NCBI RefSeq assembly: GCF_902459645.1
Contig: NZ_CABPSK010000003.1
Location: forward strand, 62,001-126,000
Reading direction: 5' to 3'
DNA length: 64,000 bases
Source of the DNA: Pandoraea pneumonica
GTDB taxonomy: Bacteria > Pseudomonadota > Gammaproteobacteria > Burkholderiales > Burkholderiaceae
Shown here: positions 46,338-57,484 of the stretch, piece after piece
How the letters are laid out: each line of letters starts with the position of its first letter
Numbering within the stretch: position 1 is the first letter of the stretch
The notes under the pieces: model-generated
Databases searched by the model: none
Seen by the model: the letters and a program-made list of their open reading frames with translations, nothing else
What the model was told of the DNA's origin: nothing
Position numbers and translations under genes: made by a program

Positions 46338-46413
46338 GTTGACCAAGGCCCTCATGACTATCGCGACAGTGCGGCACACAGCAACGACAAATTCTCGGGC
46401 AGGCCGCCAAACG

Positions 46414-47265
46414 TCACTTTGCAAGCGCTCGCTTGATACGTGAGCGCAGCATCTGCCAGCGCAGGTTGCCGTCTTCGACAGGTTCTGCCAGACGGCCGTC
46501 GCTACCCGCAGGCAAGACCGTGCCGCGACGCAGATAGTAGCGGTCGAAAATCTTCTGCGTCATCCCCCACTTGCGCAGGAACTGCGTGCGGCCATCGTTC
46601 TTCACGACCTTGCCGGTGCTCTTGCACTGGAAGTGGTAAACCAGGCTCGCACCAACGCCGATGAACTTGCGGCAGCCCGCCGCCCACATCTTCATCGAGA
46701 AATCGTTGTCGCTGCTCATACCGGGGCTCAACTCGGTGCTGTAGCCACCGACAAGGAACCACCAATCGCGATGCACGAGCGTCGGCGGCCATGTCGAACC
46801 GAACCAATCCGCCTTCTGATAGGTCGGTGCCGTCGCGAGCAGTGCCGCTTCATCGAAGGTGTCGACTTCGCGCCCGAAGTCTTGCACCAGCACACACGGA
46901 TTGCCCGTATCGACCGGCTCGATCATCGTGCCCGAGAGCATGAACGCCTTGTCCGGCATCGCATCAGCACGTTCGATGAGCGCCGTATCCCAGCCCGGGC
47001 AGCAATACATGTCGTCGTTCAGATAGACGATGTACTTCTCGCGCGCGAGCGCCGCCGCTTGATTCACGGCGTAGCAAATCCCGATGTTATCCGGCGACGC
47101 CGTGTGGTCGAGCCCCTCGGCACGCACCCAGTCCAACGACCCGTCCGACCCATCGTTCACGTGCACGATGATCTGATGCGGCATAGCTGAGTTCTGGCGA
47201 ATGCTGCGCACGCAAAGTTGCAGCAACGCGAGGTTGTTCCACGTCGGAACGATGATCGAAAACAT
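46414..47265 (-). CDS. family 2 glycosyltransferase
   Basis: A 283-aa GT-A fold enzyme. It has the N-terminal MFSIIVPTWNNLALLQLCVR, the nucleotide-binding HVNDGSDGS, the DxD-type motif IVYLNDDMYCCPGWD and an acceptor-region GGYSTELSPGMSSDNDFSMK. It probably transfers a sugar in LPS core or O-antigen synthesis. It lies 40 bp downstream of dnaE on the same strand and so may be cotranscribed with it. Donor and acceptor cannot be told from sequence. Confidence 0.87.
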   Translation of the reverse strand: MFSIIVPTWNNLALLQLCVRSIRQNSAMPHQIIVHVNDGSDGSLDWVRAEGLDHTASPDNIGICYAVNQAAALAREKYIVYLNDDMYCCPGWDTALIERADAMPDKAFMLSGTMIEPVDTGNPCVLVQDFGREVDTFDEAALLATAPTYQKADWFGSTWPPTLVHRDWWFLVGGYSTELSPGMSSDNDFSMKMWAAGCRKFIGVGASLVYHFQCKSTGKVVKNDGRTQFLRKWGMTQKIFDRYYLRRGTVLPAGSDGRLAEPVEDGNLRWQMLRSRIKRALAK

Positions 47266-47305
47266 CCGGAAATTCCTTGTTGTTCAGGCTAATGGGACAA
47301 GCCGG

Positions 47306-50300
47306 TTAGTAGACGATCTGCACCGAGTCCGGCGTGAGCCACTGACGCAGCTCGCCCAGCAACTCGTCGCCAGGCTGGACCTTCCAGTCGTCGCCAAGGC
47401 GCGACTCGCACTCGGCATCGGGGCGGCGGTACACAATGTGCACCGGCAGGCCCGTCGGCTTGTCGTCGTCGCCATTCCCGTTGCCATTGCGTCGGCCGAA
47501 GCCGCCCCCGCCGCCGCCATTTCCGCCGTGGCCGCCGTTGAAACCACCCCCACCGAAGTTCCCGCCACCGCCGTTGCCGCTACCGGCCGTTGCCGTCACG
47601 CGATACATCGTGCAATGCGGTTGCAATGTGGCGCGCAAACGCGTCCAGTCGGCATTGCCGTTGAACGACAGCTTGAGCGCGCGCGCAAAACGGGCACGGG
47701 CGCGCCCCAGGTCCATGAGACTTTCCGTGGTGAAACGCAGCCCGCCGGTGAAGCTGTCGGGGCGCGCGTTGCCGTGCACGATCAGCAGTTCGTCTTCTTT
47801 GAAGAGTTGCTTATTCGCTTCGAACTGTTCGTTGAAAATCGTCACTTCGAGCGTGCCGGTGCCGTCGTCGAGTTGTGCGATCACCATCTTGCCGCGCTGG
47901 GTCATCATCGTGCGCAGGCTGGCGATCACGCCCGCGACGAGCCGGTCGCGCCCTTCGCTCAGATCCCGAATGCGCGTACGCACAAAGCGGCGCACTTCTT
48001 CGGCGTAGGAGTCGAACATGTGGCCAGACAGATAGAAACCTAGCGCCTGCTTTTCTTCCTGAAGCTTGCGCTTGTCTGTCCATGCGGGCTCGTCGGCCAA
48101 CTCGAGCGGCGCTTGCAGGCTTTCGTCACCGAGATCGAACAAGCTAACTTGATTGGCCGCAGCACTCGCCTGTTCGGCGGCTTCCATCGCCATCGGCACC
48201 GACGCCATCAACTGCGCACGGTTGGCGTGAATGGTGTCGAACGCCCCGGCGCGAATCAGCGCTTCAATCGTGCGGCGATTCACCATGCGGCGGTCAATGC
48301 GCTGGCAGAAGTCGAACAGATCGGTAAAAGGCCGCTCTTCGCGCGCGCGCAAAATCTCTTCGATGGCCGATTGGCCGCTGCCCTTGATTGCGCCGAGACC
48401 GTAGCGCACGGTCTTCGAGTCCGCCGGTTCGAAACGGTACGCGGACGCGTTCACGTCCGGCGGCAAGACGGCCAGTCCGTTCGTCAGGCAGTCTTCGTAC
48501 AGAATCTTGACCTTGTCCGTATCGTCCATGGCCAAGCTCATATTGGCCGCCATGAATTCGGCAGGGTGGTGCGCCTTGAGCCAAGCCGTGTAATACGCGA
48601 GCAGCGCATAGGCGGCCGCGTGCGACTTGTTGAAGCCGTAGCCCGCGAACTTCTCCATCAAGTCGAAGATTTCGTCGGCCTTCTCGGCGGTCAGCCCGTT
48701 CTTATCCGCACCTTCGCGGAACAAGCCACGGTGCATGGCCATTTCCTCGGCCTTCTTCTTACCCATCGCGCGACGCAGCAAGTCGGCGCCACCGAGCGAG
48801 TAGCCACCGATGATCTGCGCCATCTGCATCACCTGCTCCTGATAGACCATGATGCCGTAGGTCTCTTGGAGCACCGGCTCAACGCGCGGGTCAGGGTATT
48901 CGACCTTCTCGCGGCCATGCTTACGCGCGCAGAAGCTCGGAATCAGGTCCATTGGCCCCGGGCGGTACAACGCCACGAGTGCAATGATGTCTTCGAAGCG
49001 GTCGGGCTGGGCGTCTTTCAACATGCCCTGCATGCCCCGGCTTTCCAGCTGGAACACCGCCACCGTATTGGCTTTCTTGAGAATGCTGAACGCTGCCGGG
49101 TCGGTCAGCGACACCTGTTCGAGCGACCAGTCGGCCATCTCTGGGTGCAAGCGCTTAATGTAGCGCTCGGCCCAGTTCAGGATCGTGAGCGTGGTCAGCC
49201 CCAAGAAGTCGAACTTCACGAGGCCGACGGCTTCCACGTCGTCCTTGTCGTACTGGCTCACGACGCCGCTTGCATCCTCACCAACGCCTTGCGTGTACAG
49301 CGGGCAAAAATCGGTGAGCTTGCCCGGGGCGATCAGCACACCACCGGCGTGCATCCCCACGTTACGCGTGAGGCCTTCCACACGCTGGGCCAGTTCGAGC
49401 AGTTGCTTAACCTCGTCTTCCGTGTTGAAGCGCTCGGCCAGTTGCGGCTCTTCCTTCATGGCGTCGTCGAGGGTGACGAGCTTGCCGGGCTTGAACGGAA
49501 TGAGCTTGGCCACGCCGTCGACGAAGTTGTAGCCGAGATCGAGCACGCGCCCGACGTCTCGCACCGCCGCCTTGGCCGCCATCGAGCCAAAGGTCGCGAT
49601 CTGCGACACGGCGTCGGCGCCGTACTTGTCCTTCACGTACTGAATCACGCGGTCGCGGCCGTCCTGACAGAAGTCGATATCGAAGTCAGGCATCGAGACG
49701 CGTTCTGGATTCAGGAAACGCTCGAACAGCAGGTTGTATTTCAGCGGGTCGAGGTCGGTAATACCCAGTGCATACGCGACGAGCGAACCGGCACCCGAGC
49801 CCCGGCCCGGGCCAACAGGCACGCCGTTGTTCTTCGCCCACTGAATAAAGTCCGCCACGATCAGGAAGTAGCCAGGGAAGCCCATCTTGATAATCGTGCC
49901 GGTCTCGAAATCGAGCCGCTTGTAGTACTCCGGGCGCTGCGCGTCGCGCTCCGCCGCATCGGGGAACAGTTGTCCCAGACGCACTTCCAGCCCTTCCTTC
50001 GACAAATGCACGAGATAGTCGTCGAGCGACATGCCGTCAGGTGTCGGGAAAAGCGGCAGCTTCGGCTTGCCGAGTTCGAGCGTCAGGTTGCAACGCTTGG
50101 CAATCTCGACCGAATTGGCAATCGCAGACGGCACGTCCTCGAACGCGGCGATCATGTCGTCCTGCGTGCGGAAACTCTGATCCTGCGTGAAGCGGCGCAC
50201 ACGGCGCGCATTGCCGAGAATTTCGCCCTCGGAGATACACACGCGCGCTTCGTGCGCGGTGAAGTCGTCGGCCGTCATGAACTGGATCGGATGCGTCGCC

Positions 50301-50896
50301 ACCACCGGCAACCCCACCTTCGCCGCCAATTGCACCGCGTGCTGCACGTAGGCTTCCATACCGGGCTGACCGGTGCGTTGCAGTTCGATATAGAACGCGC
50401 CCGGGAAGACCTTCGCCCAATGCTGAGCACACTGGGCGGCCAGATCGGGGTTACCCGCCGTCAGTGCGGCACCGATGTCGCCCATCTGCGCCCCGGAAAT
50501 CGCCAATAGCCCACTGGCCAGGCCGTCGGCCTCAAGCCACGACGGGTCGATTTCCGCGCGTCCGCGCCACTGATTCCCGAGCCAGGCTTTCGAGAGCAAC
50601 TGGCACAGATTCAAATAGCCTTCCTTGTTCCGCGCGAGCAGCAGCAATCGTGACGGCTTGTCGCGATCGGCGGCATTCGTGATCCAGGCGTCGCAGCCGA
50701 CAATCGGCTTGACGCCCTTGCCGCGGGCTTCTTTGTAGAAACGGATGGCACCGAACATGTTCGCGAGATCGGTGAGCGCGAGCGCGCCCTGCCCGTCCTT
50801 GGCCGCGGCTTTGACGACGTCGTCAAGGCGCACGATGCCATCGGCGATCGAGTATTCGGAGTGGAGGCGGAGGTGGACGAAACGAGGTTCTGACAT
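47306..50896 (-). CDS. dnaE: DNA polymerase III alpha subunit
   Basis: The 1196-aa replicative polymerase. The N-terminal PHP domain begins [20 protein letters not shown]. The palm carries [20 protein letters not shown] and the catalytic aspartates in [16 protein letters not shown] tandem helix-hairpin-helix includes [20 protein letters not shown], and an OB domain follows. The start at 50896 (MSEPRF) matches the family; 39 codons further upstream are not conserved-looking. Residues about 1104-1145 are an almost pure Gly/Asn insertion in the C-terminal tau-binding region, absent from E. coli DnaE as I know it; the terminal 51 residues after it look normal. Confidence 0.96.
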   Translation of the reverse strand: MSEPRFVHLRLHSEYSIADGIVRLDDVVKAAAKDGQGALALTDLANMFGAIRFYKEARGKGVKPIVGCDAWITNAADRDKPSRLLLLARNKEGYLNLCQLLSKAWLGNQWRGRAEIDPSWLEADGLASGLLAISGAQMGDIGAALTAGNPDLAAQCAQHWAKVFPGAFYIELQRTGQPGMEAYVQHAVQLAAKVGLPVVATHPIQFMTADDFTAHEARVCISEGEILGNARRVRRFTQDQSFRTQDDMIAAFEDVPSAIANSVEIAKRCNLTLELGKPKLPLFPTPDGMSLDDYLVHLSKEGLEVRLGQLFPDAAERDAQRPEYYKRLDFETGTIIKMGFPGYFLIVADFIQWAKNNGVPVGPGRGSGAGSLVAYALGITDLDPLKYNLLFERFLNPERVSMPDFDIDFCQDGRDRVIQYVKDKYGADAVSQIATFGSMAAKAAVRDVGRVLDLGYNFVDGVAKLIPFKPGKLVTLDDAMKEEPQLAERFNTEDEVKQLLELAQRVEGLTRNVGMHAGGVLIAPGKLTDFCPLYTQGVGEDASGVVSQYDKDDVEAVGLVKFDFLGLTTLTILNWAERYIKRLHPEMADWSLEQVSLTDPAAFSILKKANTVAVFQLESRGMQGMLKDAQPDRFEDIIALVALYRPGPMDLIPSFCARKHGREKVEYPDPRVEPVLQETYGIMVYQEQVMQMAQIIGGYSLGGADLLRRAMGKKKAEEMAMHRGLFREGADKNGLTAEKADEIFDLMEKFAGYGFNKSHAAAYALLAYYTAWLKAHHPAEFMAANMSLAMDDTDKVKILYEDCLTNGLAVLPPDVNASAYRFEPADSKTVRYGLGAIKGSGQSAIEEILRAREERPFTDLFDFCQRIDRRMVNRRTIEALIRAGAFDTIHANRAQLMASVPMAMEAAEQASAAANQVSLFDLGDESLQAPLELADEPAWTDKRKLQEEKQALGFYLSGHMFDSYAEEVRRFVRTRIRDLSEGRDRLVAGVIASLRTMMTQRGKMVIAQLDDGTGTLEVTIFNEQFEANKQLFKEDELLIVHGNARPDSFTGGLRFTTESLMDLGRARARFARALKLSFNGNADWTRLRATLQPHCTMYRVTATAGSGNGGGGNFGGGGFNGGHGGNGGGGGGFGRRNGNGNGDDDKPTGLPVHIVYRRPDAECESRLGDDWKVQPGDELLGELRQWLTPDSVQIVY
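47462..47587 (-). repeat. glycine-rich low-complexity insert in dnaE
   Basis: About 42 codons, mostly GGN and AAY triplets, encode runs of Gly and Asn with scattered Phe, ending in Asp-Asp-Asp. The frame is preserved. The stretch joins the OB-fold part of DnaE to its extreme C-terminal domain and probably forms a flexible linker. Confidence 0.8.
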
Positions 50897-51124
50897 GGGC
50901 CGTATTGTAACGCGGCGGCTCCGGATTTCGCGCGCCGTCTCCCGGTTCGAACCCCTCGGCTGTGCTTTTCGGAACGTACCGGCCAGCCGGTCGGAATTTG
51001 CGCTATCCGGCAAGGGGCGTTTGTCCGATTCGGCGACTTACGGGGTGAAATCAAAGTGCCTTCGGGCCAGATCAGCGATAATAGCGGTTTATTGCTTCAC
51101 GCTTTTTTGCGAAACCCCGTTGCC

Positions 51125-52009
51125 ATGTCTATCGTCAACATCGCTGCGTACAAGTTCGTCTCGCTCGACGACATCGCGACGCTGCGCCCCGCGCTCCTCG
51201 AACACTGCCAAACGCTCGACCTGAAGGGCACCATCCTGCTCGCACCGGAAGGCATCAATCTGTTTCTGGCCGGCTCGCGCGAATCCATCGACGCGTTCCT
51301 CGCCCAGTTGCGCGCCGACGGGCGCTTTGCCGACCTGATCGTCAAGGAAAGCCTGTCTGAGACGCAGCCGTTCCGCCGCATGCTGGTGCGCGCCAAGAAG
51401 GAAATCATCACGATGAAGATGCCGGTCATCAAACCGGCAGACGGACGCGCGCCCGGCGTCGAACCCGCTACGCTCAAGCGCTGGCTCGATGCCGGTCACG
51501 ACGACGAAGGCCGTCCGGTCGTGATGCTCGATACGCGCAATGACTTCGAAGTGGATGTCGGCACGTTCGACAACGCCGTCGACTACCGCCTAACCAAGTT
51601 CTCCGAGTTTCCCGACGTCATCGCCGAGCATCGCGCAGAGTTCGAAGGGAAAACCATCGTGTCGTTCTGCACCGGCGGCATTCGTTGCGAGAAGGCAGCC
51701 ATCTACATGCGCGACATTGGGCTGGAACATACCTATCAGCTCGACGGCGGCATTCTCAAGTACTTTGAAGATGTCGGCGGCGCCCACTATCAAGGCGATT
51801 GCTTCGTGTTCGACTATCGCACGGCACTCACGCCCGATCTCGCACCGGCAGGTACCAAGCAATGCTTCGCTTGCCGCGCCGTTGTCACCCCCGAAGCTCA
51901 ACAAAGCCCCGACTACGTCGAGGGCGAACATTGCCCCGCTTGCGTCGGCGACAAAGCGGCGCAGTCGGCCGCCCCTGCCGAGAGCCCCTCGCCGTCCGTC
52001 GTCAACTGA
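51125..52009 (+). CDS. trhO: tRNA uridine(34) hydroxylase TrhO (rhodanese family, YceA)
   Basis: A 294-aa enzyme that hydroxylates U34 of some tRNAs using oxygen, a first step to carboxymethoxyuridine. An N-terminal acylphosphatase-like domain ([17 protein letters not shown]) precedes a rhodanese domain with the active-site loop [18 protein letters not shown]-terminal cysteine set (CFACR and HCPAC) follows. The ATG at 51125 fits the family; GATAAT at 51077-51082 could be a -10 box. It is divergent from dnaE. The next gene's ribosome-binding site overlaps its stop. Confidence 0.93.
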   Translation: MSIVNIAAYKFVSLDDIATLRPALLEHCQTLDLKGTILLAPEGINLFLAGSRESIDAFLAQLRADGRFADLIVKESLSETQPFRRMLVRAKKEIITMKMPVIKPADGRAPGVEPATLKRWLDAGHDDEGRPVVMLDTRNDFEVDVGTFDNAVDYRLTKFSEFPDVIAEHRAEFEGKTIVSFCTGGIRCEKAAIYMRDIGLEHTYQLDGGILKYFEDVGGAHYQGDCFVFDYRTALTPDLAPAGTKQCFACRAVVTPEAQQSPDYVEGEHCPACVGDKAAQSAAPAESPSPSVVN

Positions 52010-52018
52010 GGCGCGCCG

Positions 52019-52993
52019 GTGACGCTGACTTCGTCGCAAGACTCGGCGCATCAAGCACACGCGAAGGCCGCGGAGGCGTCGACACCTGTCGAACCGCGCC
52101 TTTCGCAGCGATATCGCGGCCGGTTCGCCCCGTCGCCAACCGGACCGCTGCATCGCGGCTCGCTGGTCACGGCGCTGGCGAGTTGGCTCGATGCACGCGC
52201 GCACGACGGCGTCTGGATCGTGCGCATGGAAGATCTCGACGAACCGCGCTGCGTGCCGGGCGCGGCCGACGACATTCTGACGACGCTCACCCGGCTGGGC
52301 TTCCACAGCGATGAACCCGTTGTCTGGCAGAGTCATCGGCACGCGTTGTATGAAACGGCGCTTGCGTCGCTCACCGCTGCCGGCCGGGTCTATCCCTGCG
52401 GGTGTACTCGCCGCGAGATCGCGGATTCGCTCACGCGCGTGCATGCCCGTCACAGCACACTGGCCTACCCCGGCACTTGCCGTGATGGCCTGCATGGCAA
52501 ACCGGCGCGTGCGTGGCGTCTGCGTGTCCCCGACGGCGATGCCGCCTGCGTGCGTTTCGATGATCGCTGGATGGGCCCGCAATCGCAGGATCTCGCCACC
52601 GAAGTCGGCGACTTCGTCCTGAAGCGCGCGGACGGGCAGTGGGCCTATCAGTTGGCGGTGGTCGTCGATGACGAAGCGCAGCGAATTACCGATGTCGTGC
52701 GCGGCACCGACCTGCTCGATTCCACGGCCCGGCAAATCTACCTTCAGCAATGCCTTGACGCCACCACGCCGCGTTATCTACATGTTCCGCTGGTCATGGC
52801 CGACGATGGCGAGAAGTTGAGCAAGCAGAATGGCGCAGCACCGCTCGCCATCGACTCCGACGACGCCGTACTTAGCGCGCTTAAAGACGCCGCGATGCAT
52901 CTCGGCTTGCCAGCCGTCTTGCATCAAGCGACACATCGCGAAGACTTCTTCGCGGCAGCAACGCAGGCATGGCGTGAGCAGCATGGCGACTGA
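52019..52993 (+). CDS. gluQ: glutamyl-Q tRNA(Asp) synthetase
   Basis: A 324-aa paralogue of glutamyl-tRNA synthetase that attaches glutamate to queuosine-34 of tRNA-Asp. The HIGH-like motif is [14 protein letters not shown], the zinc site uses [10 protein letters not shown] and YPGTC, and the KMSKS-like motif is GEKLSKQNG. No anticodon-binding domain is present, as expected. The start is GTG at 52019, with GAGG about 8 nt upstream overlapping the trhO stop; no ATG lies near. It follows trhO by 9 bp, so two tRNA wobble-base enzymes share a transcript. Confidence 0.93.
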   Translation: MTLTSSQDSAHQAHAKAAEASTPVEPRLSQRYRGRFAPSPTGPLHRGSLVTALASWLDARAHDGVWIVRMEDLDEPRCVPGAADDILTTLTRLGFHSDEPVVWQSHRHALYETALASLTAAGRVYPCGCTRREIADSLTRVHARHSTLAYPGTCRDGLHGKPARAWRLRVPDGDAACVRFDDRWMGPQSQDLATEVGDFVLKRADGQWAYQLAVVVDDEAQRITDVVRGTDLLDSTARQIYLQQCLDATTPRYLHVPLVMADDGEKLSKQNGAAPLAIDSDDAVLSALKDAAMHLGLPAVLHQATHREDFFAAATQAWREQHGD

Positions 52994-53078
52994 CCGGGAC
53001 CGGACAGGCTGACATAGCTGGCGTAGCAGCCCAGCGTCAGGCCAAAGTGCCAACCTATCTCAAACCGGGTCGCACCAT

Positions 53079-53112
53079 AAAAAAAGCCAGCGTGAGCACG
53101 CTGGCTTTTTTA
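53079..53112. terminator. bidirectional intrinsic terminator
   Basis: Seven As, then the stem GCCAGCGTG-AG-CACGCTGGC and six Ts. It lies between the convergent gluQ and rhlE genes and suits both directions. Confidence 0.93.
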
Positions 53113-53151
53113 TGTTCGGCCAAGACAAGCTAATCGGCCGAAAGCACCACC

Positions 53152-54663
53152 TCAGTTACTCGCCTTACGCGGAAAGCCCGCGAGCAATGCGGCCACCTGG
53201 CGTTTCGGGGCCTTCTCAGGCATCGCACCGAAGGCAGTCGGCGCACTGGCGTCTTGCGAAGCCTTGTTGTTTTGCTGGCCATTGTCGGCCGTCGGCGACG
53301 GCTCGTACGGCTTGTAGAAAAACTCGTCTTCCGGGCGAACACGGCGCTGACCCGGCAGGCTGCCGCCGCTGCGACCAGCGCGCAGACCTTCGTGACGGGT
53401 GTGGCGCTCACTGCGCTCACCACGTTCGCTACGGTCCGAACGCTCGGTTCGTTCGCTGCGCTCACCGCGCCCATCACGATCATCGCGCGAACGGCTACGG
53501 CGCTCCAGCACCAGTTCGCCGCGCTTGAGTTCGCGCTTAATCAGCTTCTCGATTTCGACGAGATGCTTGCGCTCGTCCGGTGCGCACAACGAGATGGCTT
53601 CACCCGACGCCCCGGCACGGCCCGTACGGCCAATGCGGTGAACATAGTCTTCCGGGTTGTACGGCAAATCGTAGTTGATCACGCCCGGCAGATCGGAGAT
53701 ATCCAGACCACGTGCTGCCACGTCGGTGGCCACTAGCGCCTGAATGCCGCCTTGCTTGAAGGCTTCGAGCGCTTGCATGCGCTCGTTCTGCGACTTGTCG
53801 CCGTGAATGGCCGCCGTCACCACGCCGTCGCGCTCGAGCTGACGCGCCAGACGGCTTGCACCGATCTTGCTGTTCACGAACACGATCACCTGCTTGAGGT
53901 CGCGTTCGTTGAGAATCTGCACCACAGCGGCGCGCTTGTCGTCTTCCGGCACTTCATAGACGACTTGCTCGACCGTATCGGCCGTCGCATTGCGACGCGC
54001 CACTTCGATGGTCAGCGGGTTGGTGAGATAGCTCGAAGCGAGCTTTTTGATTTCGTTGGAGAACGTTGCCGAGAACAGCAGCGTTTGGCGCTGCTTGGGC
54101 AGCAAATTCAGAATGCGCTGGAGATCGGGCAGGAAGCCCATGTCCAGCATGCGGTCGGCTTCGTCGAGCACCAGCATCTTGACCTGCCCCAGATTGACCG
54201 TCTTTTGCTCGACGTGATCGAGCAGACGTCCCGGGGTGGCGATCAGAATTTCGACGCCGCGGCGCAGCGCGTCCTTCTGCGGGTTCATGTCGACGCCACC
54301 GAACACGACCGTATTGCGCAGCGGCGTGTGCGAGGCATACAGGCGCACGTTTTCGGCCACTTGGTCGGCGAGCTCACGCGTAGGCGTGAGAATCAGGGCA
54401 CGTACCGGGTGACGGGCGGGGGAAGCACTCGTATTCGCGTCGGGCAGCAGGCGCTGGATGATCGGCAGCGAGAAGCTGGCGGTCTTGCCGGTACCCGTTT
54501 GCGCAGCACCCATCACGTCACGGCCGGAAAGCACCACGGGAATCGCCTGCGCCTGGATCGGCGTGGGACTCGTGTACCCCTGCTCGGCGATGGCCCGCAA
54601 GATGTCCGCATGCAGCCCAAAGCTATCGAAGCCAGGGGTAGGAACAGCATTCACATCAGCCAT
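53152..54663 (-). CDS. rhlE: DEAD-box RNA helicase RhlE
   Basis: A 503-aa helicase. The Q motif is [14 protein letters not shown], motif [12 protein letters not shown], motif [15 protein letters not shown], motif III LFSATF and motif [12 protein letters not shown]. The basic tail (about 385-503) is rich in Arg, Asp and Ser-Glu-Arg repeats, with a final Ala/Lys-rich part, typical of RhlE of beta-proteobacteria. It unwinds RNA in ribosome assembly, RNA decay and cold adaptation. It is monocistronic with a long leader. Confidence 0.94.
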   Translation of the reverse strand: MADVNAVPTPGFDSFGLHADILRAIAEQGYTSPTPIQAQAIPVVLSGRDVMGAAQTGTGKTASFSLPIIQRLLPDANTSASPARHPVRALILTPTRELADQVAENVRLYASHTPLRNTVVFGGVDMNPQKDALRRGVEILIATPGRLLDHVEQKTVNLGQVKMLVLDEADRMLDMGFLPDLQRILNLLPKQRQTLLFSATFSNEIKKLASSYLTNPLTIEVARRNATADTVEQVVYEVPEDDKRAAVVQILNERDLKQVIVFVNSKIGASRLARQLERDGVVTAAIHGDKSQNERMQALEAFKQGGIQALVATDVAARGLDISDLPGVINYDLPYNPEDYVHRIGRTGRAGASGEAISLCAPDERKHLVEIEKLIKRELKRGELVLERRSRSRDDRDGRGERSERTERSDRSERGERSERHTRHEGLRAGRSGGSLPGQRRVRPEDEFFYKPYEPSPTADNGQQNNKASQDASAPTAFGAMPEKAPKRQVAALLAGFPRKASN

Positions 54664-54988
54664 GGTGAAGGGACATCTCTTTTAAAAAAAACGGGGGCCG
54701 CCACGCGGAAAAGGTCCGCATCAAAGCACACTCGCGAAGATTCAAGGGGCGCAGAGCGCCATGCTCAGGGCTGGCGCAGGAGGGGGCTGTCAGAGGACAG
54801 ATGCGTCGGGCGCCGCCGGACCTGGGAGGTCATTAAGAAGCGAAACAGACGCAATTCTAGCACTTGCGCACGACCAACGTGTGACAGCGAGGCTTTGCGG
54901 CCCGATATCTCGGCCTGCGCAGCCCCGCGCCGCGCCTGATGGCACGGGATGCGGGACGCGGTTTTCGACGTGAGGATCGCTGCCGTGC
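54664..54988. other. intergenic region rhlE leader and 3' side of symporter gene
   Basis: 325 bp with no gene. On the minus strand it is the rhlE leader. About 20 nt before the rhlE ATG is a T8 tract (54684-54691), preceded by two small hairpins that share bases, GCGGA/TCCGC (54705-54719) and CCGC/GCGG (54698-54708). No clear promoter or terminator for the symporter gene is seen. Confidence 0.45.
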
Positions 54989-56041
54989 TTAGCGGCCAGC
55001 GCCAGCGTTTGCGCTAGCGTCGGACTTGGCGGCCTTGGCCACTCCGGCCTTACCGGCTTTCGCCTGTGCGGCGCGCTGCTTGGTCGCATAACGTTGCGCG
55101 AGTACCGCGCAGACCATCAGTTGCATCTGGTGAAACAACATCAGCGGCAGCACAATCGCGCCGAGCGGGCCGGTGGCAAACAACACCTTGGCCATCGGGA
55201 TACCGCTTGCCAGGCTCTTTTTCGAACCGCAGAAGACGATGGTGATTTCGTCTTCGCGCGAGAACCCGAGCCAGCGCGCCGCAAACGTGGTGAAGGCGAG
55301 CATCACCGCCAGAATGACCGCGCAGCAGCCCAGCAGGCCGAGCAACGCCAGCGGCGGAATCTGATGCCACAGGCCGGTATTGACCGCCTCGCTGAACGCC
55401 GTGTACACCACCAGCAGGATCGAGCCCTGGTCGACGAATTTGAGCAACGCACGATTGCGCTCGACCCAGCCGCCAATCGCCTTGCGCGACAACTGGCCGG
55501 CAATGAACGGCACGAGCAGTTGCAGCATGATGTTGCCGATGGAATCGAACGGCGACGCCCCGGTGTTGCCGTCGTGATGCACCACGATCAGGCCCACGAG
55601 TACCGGCGTAATGAAGATGCCAAACAGGCTGGAGGCCGACGCGCTGCAGACGGCGGCAGGCACGTTGCCGCGCGCGATCGACGTGAAGGCGATGGCCGAC
55701 TGGACCGTGGCAGGCAAGGTGCACAGAAACAGAATGCCGAGATACAACTCAGGCGTCACCGCCCAAGAGAGCACCGGCTTGAGCACCACACCCACGAGCG
55801 GGAACACCGCGAACGTGCTGGCAAAGACGAGCAGGTGCAGGCGCCAGTGCGTAGCACCGGCCAACACCGCTTCACGCGAGAGTTTCGCGCCATGCAGGAA
55901 GAACAGCGCAGCAATTGCGACGTTCGTGAGCAGGTTGAAGGCAACTTCACCCTCACCGTGCGCCGGCAGGAAGCTGGCGAGCGCTACGGTCGCCACTAAC
56001 ATCAACGTAAAGTTGTCGGGAAGGAAACGCGGTCGGGCCAT
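54989..56041 (-). CDS. bile acid:sodium symporter-like carrier (SBF/YfeH type)
   Basis: A 350-aa inner-membrane protein with about ten helices. Family segments visible are FFLHGAKLSREAVLAGATHW, LCTLPATVQSAIAFTSIARG and FCGSKKSLASGIPMAKVLF. These are the SBF-like CPA group represented by E. coli YfeH. The C-terminal 30 residues are Ala/Lys-rich. The ATG at 56041 is preferred to the TTG at 56047. Substrate is unknown; organic anions are usual for the fold. The divergent LysR gene is the likely regulator. Confidence 0.85.
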   Translation of the reverse strand: MARPRFLPDNFTLMLVATVALASFLPAHGEGEVAFNLLTNVAIAALFFLHGAKLSREAVLAGATHWRLHLLVFASTFAVFPLVGVVLKPVLSWAVTPELYLGILFLCTLPATVQSAIAFTSIARGNVPAAVCSASASSLFGIFITPVLVGLIVVHHDGNTGASPFDSIGNIMLQLLVPFIAGQLSRKAIGGWVERNRALLKFVDQGSILLVVYTAFSEAVNTGLWHQIPPLALLGLLGCCAVILAVMLAFTTFAARWLGFSREDEITIVFCGSKKSLASGIPMAKVLFATGPLGAIVLPLMLFHQMQLMVCAVLAQRYATKQRAAQAKAGKAGVAKAAKSDASANAGAGR

Positions 56042-56194
56042 CGTCAATCTCGGGTCGATCTCGAGGAAATCTCGGCAGAGTTACAAAAGACAAAGCCCGT
56101 ACGCCAAGACACAGCACGCTGCGGCGTGGGGCCGGCAGCGCCGTCGACAATCAATCGGTGCGCGATCGAATGTGACCGGAAGTGTGCGCTCGCG

Positions 56195-56212
56195 ATACGG
56201 GTTTTCACGTAT
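56195..56212. promoter_or_regulatory. dyad in the symporter/LysR divergent promoter
   Basis: ATACG-N8-CGTAT is a perfect dyad within the 232-bp gap between the symporter and LysR genes. It is a plausible LysR operator. The region downstream to the LysR start is AT-rich, which fits a promoter. Confidence 0.4.
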
Positions 56213-56273
56213 TAAAGCGCAACGACAGTTAAAATACAAATTCATTTAAAAAATTTATTCATACCAATAACGC

Positions 56274-57242
56274 ATGAATATCTCGCTGCGCCAACTCAAG
56301 GTCTTCCTCGCCGTCGCCGAGCACGGCAGCTTCAGCCGGGCCGGCGAGGACATCGGTCTGACCCAACCGGCCGTGAGCCGCTGTATTCGAGAGTTGGAAC
56401 AAGAACTCGGCCTCAAGCTGGTAGACCGCACCACGCGGGAGGTCACCCTCACCGAAGTGGGCGCTAGCCTCTCGGCCACGCTCGCCCGGGTGCTCGATGA
56501 ACTCGAGAGCGCGTTGCGTGACACCCACGGCTTGGCGGAGGAGCGGCGCGGCCGCGTGCGTGTGGCCAGCGCGCCCACCATCTCGGCGAACCTCATGCCC
56601 GAGTGCATCTCGGCCTGCGCCGCCCGGTATCCGGACATCACCTTGATGTTGCGCGATCAGGTGCAGACGCTCGCCACCGACAGCGTGCGGCACGGCGAAG
56701 TGGACTTCGGCGTAATCGTCGCCTCGGAAGGGACCGACGACCTCGTGGGCGAGCCCATCATGGTCGAGCCGTTCCTCGTGGTATGCGACCGCTCACATCG
56801 CTTCGCCAAGCAGTCGCAAGTCACGTGGAAGGATTTGAACGGCGAGAAGCTCGTGCTGCTCGACTATGCCTCCGGCAGCCGACCGCTCATCGACCGGGCG
56901 CTGGCCGAGCATGGTGCCTACTGCCAGGTCGCGCAGGAAGTCGGCCATGCGATTACCGTGTTTCGCATGGTCGAAGCCGGAATCGGCATCAGCATCATGC
57001 CGGCGCTGGCCTTGCCCGCCATGCCCGGCCTGCCTGAGAGCGGCGGGCAGCTGGTCGCCCTGCCCCTCGTGCCGCAGATCGACCGCACGATCATGCTGGT
57101 GCGCCGGAAGAACCGCACGCTGTCACCCGCCGCGCAATCCGTGTGGGAGTTGATTCAGCAAATTACCGCCAACACGCCACATGCCCTCGCAGCGAAGGCA
57201 AGCAAGGCGGCCAAGACCTCCAAACCCAGCGACAAACCCTGA
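56274..57242 (+). CDS. LysR-family transcriptional regulator
   Basis: A 322-aa LysR regulator. It opens MNISLRQLKVFLAVAEHGSF and has the HTH AGEDIGLTQPAVSRCIRELE; the effector domain covers about residues 90-300. It ends in an Ala/Lys/Ser-rich tail. It is divergent from the SBF-like symporter, the classic arrangement for a LysR regulator and its target. The effector is unknown. Confidence 0.9.
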   Translation: MNISLRQLKVFLAVAEHGSFSRAGEDIGLTQPAVSRCIRELEQELGLKLVDRTTREVTLTEVGASLSATLARVLDELESALRDTHGLAEERRGRVRVASAPTISANLMPECISACAARYPDITLMLRDQVQTLATDSVRHGEVDFGVIVASEGTDDLVGEPIMVEPFLVVCDRSHRFAKQSQVTWKDLNGEKLVLLDYASGSRPLIDRALAEHGAYCQVAQEVGHAITVFRMVEAGIGISIMPALALPAMPGLPESGGQLVALPLVPQIDRTIMLVRRKNRTLSPAAQSVWELIQQITANTPHALAAKASKAAKTSKPSDKP

Positions 57243-57484
57243 CATCATTGGAGATAAGCGTGGTTACCTGACGTAACCCGCGCGTTGGCCGCCAATGAAT
57301 TCACTTATTGCTCGTGCGACAGCTTTTTGGGGCGAAATGTAAGTGAGCACCTGCTACAATTGCCCTGCGTCGACTCCCCCCGAAAGCGCCTGACTGTCGT
57401 GTGAGGACTCACCAGCTTCTCACCCCACCATGCCTCGACGCCATGCCCGCACCCCTGCGGGCATTGTGTTTCCGGTATGGCGTC

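Noticed and set aside
48113-50509. A 798-codon open frame on the plus strand opposite dnaE
   Set aside because: It is antisense to a certain essential gene, is Arg/His-rich and matches no family; GC-rich genomes commonly produce such frames.
50941-50960. A tRNA-like T-arm, GGTTCGAACCCC, between dnaE and trhO
   Set aside because: No acceptor stem, D-arm or anticodon arm can be folded around it and no CCA follows.
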